Assembly: GCF_013407925.2 (NCBI RefSeq)
Contig: NZ_CP060201.1
Location: forward strand, 1,798,001-1,862,000
DNA: 64,000 nt
Origin: Pseudomonas protegens
GTDB taxonomy: Bacteria > Pseudomonadota > Gammaproteobacteria > Pseudomonadales > Pseudomonadaceae
Direction of reading: 5' to 3'
Shown here: positions 61,570 through 64,000 of the stretch, piece by piece
Numbering within the stretch: position 1 is the stretch's first letter
Layout of the letters: each line of letters opens with the position of its first letter
The notes under the pieces: model-generated
What the model was told of the DNA's origin: nothing
Databases searched by the model: none
Seen by the model: only the letters and a program-made list of their open reading frames with translations
Program-made: the position numbers and the translations under genes

Positions 61570-64000
<2,431 letters not shown>

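Overview
The window reads as a Pseudomonas chromosome of the P. fluorescens group (P. chlororaphis/P. protegens-like). The basis is the gene order recX-recA-cinA ... mutS-fdxA-(rsmZ)-rpoS-nlpD-pcm-surE-truD-ispF and ispD-ftsB-eno-kdsA-pyrG, the high GC content, Pseudomonas-type REP hairpins, and a recognisable RsmZ small RNA between fdxA and rpoS. The exact species cannot be fixed from the sequence alone.

About 44 kb (roughly 2.4-47.0 kb) between cinA and mutS is a compound tailocin (phage-tail bacteriocin) locus, a known insertion site for such clusters in fluorescent pseudomonads. Almost every gene lies on the minus strand, so it reads right to left. A LexA/CI-like repressor (46.2-47.0 kb) is followed by an operator-rich gap and then a holin. 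Three different tail chassis then follow head to tail: (C) a P2/CTX-like contractile tail of the R-pyocin type (30.9-45.3 kb); (B) a lambda-like flexible tail of the F-pyocin type (17.7-30.6 kb); (A) a Mu-like contractile tail (3.9-17.6 kb). A GH18 glycosidase lies at the C/B junction. A GH19 endolysin, an Rz-like spanin with an embedded Rz1 lipoprotein, and an orphan Com-like zinc finger close the cluster. No capsid, portal, terminase, integrase or replication gene is present, so these are particles for killing, not a prophage.

Points that stand out: each chassis has its own tail-assembly-chaperone frameshift (-1 at T TTT TTC in A, -1 at A AAA AAC in B, and apparently +1 at CTT TGA in C); the A tape measure has seven repeats of exactly 41 residues; an RCC1-like propeller fibre sits between the M and L homologues of the F-type tail; the lambda I gene is duplicated in tandem; a fibre/chaperone cassette is shared between chassis C and A; and terminator-like hairpins separate many genes inside the presumed operon.

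The flanks are housekeeping DNA. On the left are the SOS genes recA (with a LexA box) and recX, then cinA. On the right are mutS, fdxA, rsmZ with a candidate GacA site, the stress block rpoS-nlpD-pcm-surE-truD-ispF, a glutathione-dependent formaldehyde detoxification pair (fghA, adhC) with a divergent LysR gene, and ispD-ftsB-eno-kdsA-pyrG. pyrG runs off the right edge. Activated RecA would be expected to trigger self-cleavage of the repressor and induce the locus; this is inferred from the repressor's A-G/Ser/Lys signature.
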